A stretch of DNA of 64,000 nt from Alphaproteobacteria bacterium (GTDB lineage Bacteria; Myxococcota_A; UBA796; GCA-2862545). The notes below the pieces were generated by a model that did not search any database, was not told the DNA's origin, and saw only the letters and a list, made by a program, of their open reading frames with translations. This document shows positions 63,119-64,000 of the stretch, one piece after another (within the stretch, counting starts at the first letter, position 1; each line of letters starts with the position of its first letter). A program made the translations under genes and the position numbers. The DNA lies in assembly GCA_020632885.1 (NCBI GenBank), contig JACKEQ010000014.1, positions 1 through 64,000 on the forward strand, read 5' to 3'.

Positions 63119-64000
63119 AGGGCTGGTCGCTCCGAACGCGCCTGATCCTGTTCGTCGTGCTCCTCGTGGGTGCGGCGGCGCTCGTGCTCTGGGCGGTCGT
63201 CCCCCCCTTGCTCTCCAAGGCCGCCAGCCGGTCCCTGGAGAAGCGCAGTCTCGCCGTCACCCGCGTGGTGGCGTCGTCCCTCGGCCCGGCCCTGGACTTC
63301 GACGACCCCGACACGGCAGCCGTCACGCTCGGGCATCTCGCCCAGAACGACGAGGTCGCCTGGTCCGTCGTCCTGGATGCGCAGAGGCAGCCGTTCGCGA
63401 AGCGCGGGGAGCCCACGCGCCTGGACGTGCCCGACGGCGTGATGCACCAGCCCGACGCCCTGCTCACCGCCGTACCGGTCATGGTCGGAGAGAAGCAGGT
63501 GGGCACCCTGGTCGTGGGATGGCGGCTCCACGACCTCCACGCGCTCGAGCGAGCCAATCAAGCCCTCGTGCTGGGCCTCTCCGCGCTCCTGCTGGTGCTC
63601 GGGCTCGCCATCGCGCAGACCACCAGCTTCTTCATCGTGGGTCCCCTGCGCAGCATGGGCGAGGCGGCGCGCCGTGTGGCGGACGGCGAGCTGGACGTCG
63701 GCCGGTTCGGGGTGCGGGCATCCGACGGCTGGCGTACGTCGGCCAACGAGATCGAACAGCTCGAGGGCGCGCTCGCCGCGATGGCCCAGCAGCTCGCCTC
63801 CCAGATCACGCGCGTGCGGGAGGCCAGCCAGCTCGCCCGCGACGCCGCTGACGACGCACGGGAGGCGAGCTCCGCGAAGTCGAGCTTCCTCGCCAACATG
63901 AGCCACGAGCTCCGCACCCCGCTGAACGCCATCATCGGCTACACCGAGATCCTCTCCGAGGACGTGGAGGGCACCGAGTCCGAGGTCATGCTGCCGGACC
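63115..64000 (+). CDS. Sensor histidine kinase (3' end beyond window)
   Basis: Starts at GTG 63115, overlapping the preceding stop by 4 nt. An N-terminal transmembrane helix (TRLILFVVLLVGAAALVLWA), a periplasmic domain of about 130 residues and a second transmembrane helix (VLGLSALLLVLGLAIAQTTS) are followed by a HAMP-like linker and the H-box FLANMSHELRTPLNAIIGYTE with the phospho-acceptor His. The catalytic ATPase domain should lie past base 64000. The coupling to an iron-sulfur protein gene suggests a redox-linked signal (inference). Confidence 0.9.

Overview
The window is GC-rich, almost fully coding bacterial chromosome, with many GTG and TTG starts and 1-4 nt overlaps between neighbouring genes. 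No insertion sequence, phage, rRNA or CRISPR is visible. MYXO-CTERM-like sorting tails, MopE-type metal-binding repeats, a DUF4423-type regulator, Pro-rich single-pass Ser/Thr kinases, an FHA/response-regulator locus and NYN-LOTUS and CehA-type proteins together suggest an environmental Myxococcota (former Deltaproteobacteria) genome. That assignment is inference from gene content; no rRNA is present to confirm it.

Layout. 1-4.9 kb: surface proteins, a Tat-exported FAD oxidoreductase with an internal Rieske domain overlapping a methyltransferase, and a small lipoprotein gene with an apparent frameshift. 4.9-11.8 kb: leftward cluster of topoisomerase III, a 983-aa protein with an aspartoacylase-like N-terminus, a GAF protein and a TerB-like protein. 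12-14.4 kb: phosphopantetheinyl transferase, a sigma-like protein with a C-terminal membrane anchor, and a TPR protein with a degenerate zincin domain. 14.4-20.2 kb: MDR reductase and NYN-LOTUS protein (leftward), then a MoxR / small protein / VWA operon (rightward). 20.2-23.6 kb: lipoprotein, DUF4423-type regulator, beta-helix lipoprotein.

23.6-28.4 kb is a housekeeping block: tRNA-Gln, prs, rplY, pth, rpsF, rplI, dnaB, with no rpsR between rpsF and rplI. 28.6-30.6 kb is a compact signalling operon: FHA protein, an 83-aa stand-alone histidine-kinase dimerisation domain, and a response regulator with a MerR/BldC-type HTH. XdhC, two secreted proteins that share a C-terminal region, guaA and a serA-like dehydrogenase follow. 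At 36.8-41.5 kb a Ser/Thr kinase is translationally coupled to an envelope protein and a beta-helix protein. A PHP-domain lipoprotein, a putative porin, a second Ser/Thr kinase, a divergent PRPP synthetase, a lamin-tail lipoprotein and an acyl-CoA dehydrogenase follow.

50.8-57.5 kb holds a promoter with a long hairpin leader, a cytochrome/propeller lipoprotein, an ArsR-methyltransferase fusion resembling the SAH-responsive regulator SahR, a small cytochrome c, membrane proteins, and ahcY preceded by an 18-bp palindrome. SahR-type control of ahcY is the best-supported regulatory inference in the window. The right end has an M28 peptidase divergent from a TetR regulator over a twin operator, two unknown proteins, an HgdB/DUF2229-like iron-sulfur protein, and a sensor histidine kinase cut by the window edge.

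The most unusual items are the Rieske-in-oxidoreductase fusion, the aspartoacylase-like fusion, the membrane-tethered sigma-like protein with its pseudo-zincin neighbour, the DHp-only protein, and the SahR/ahcY arrangement.
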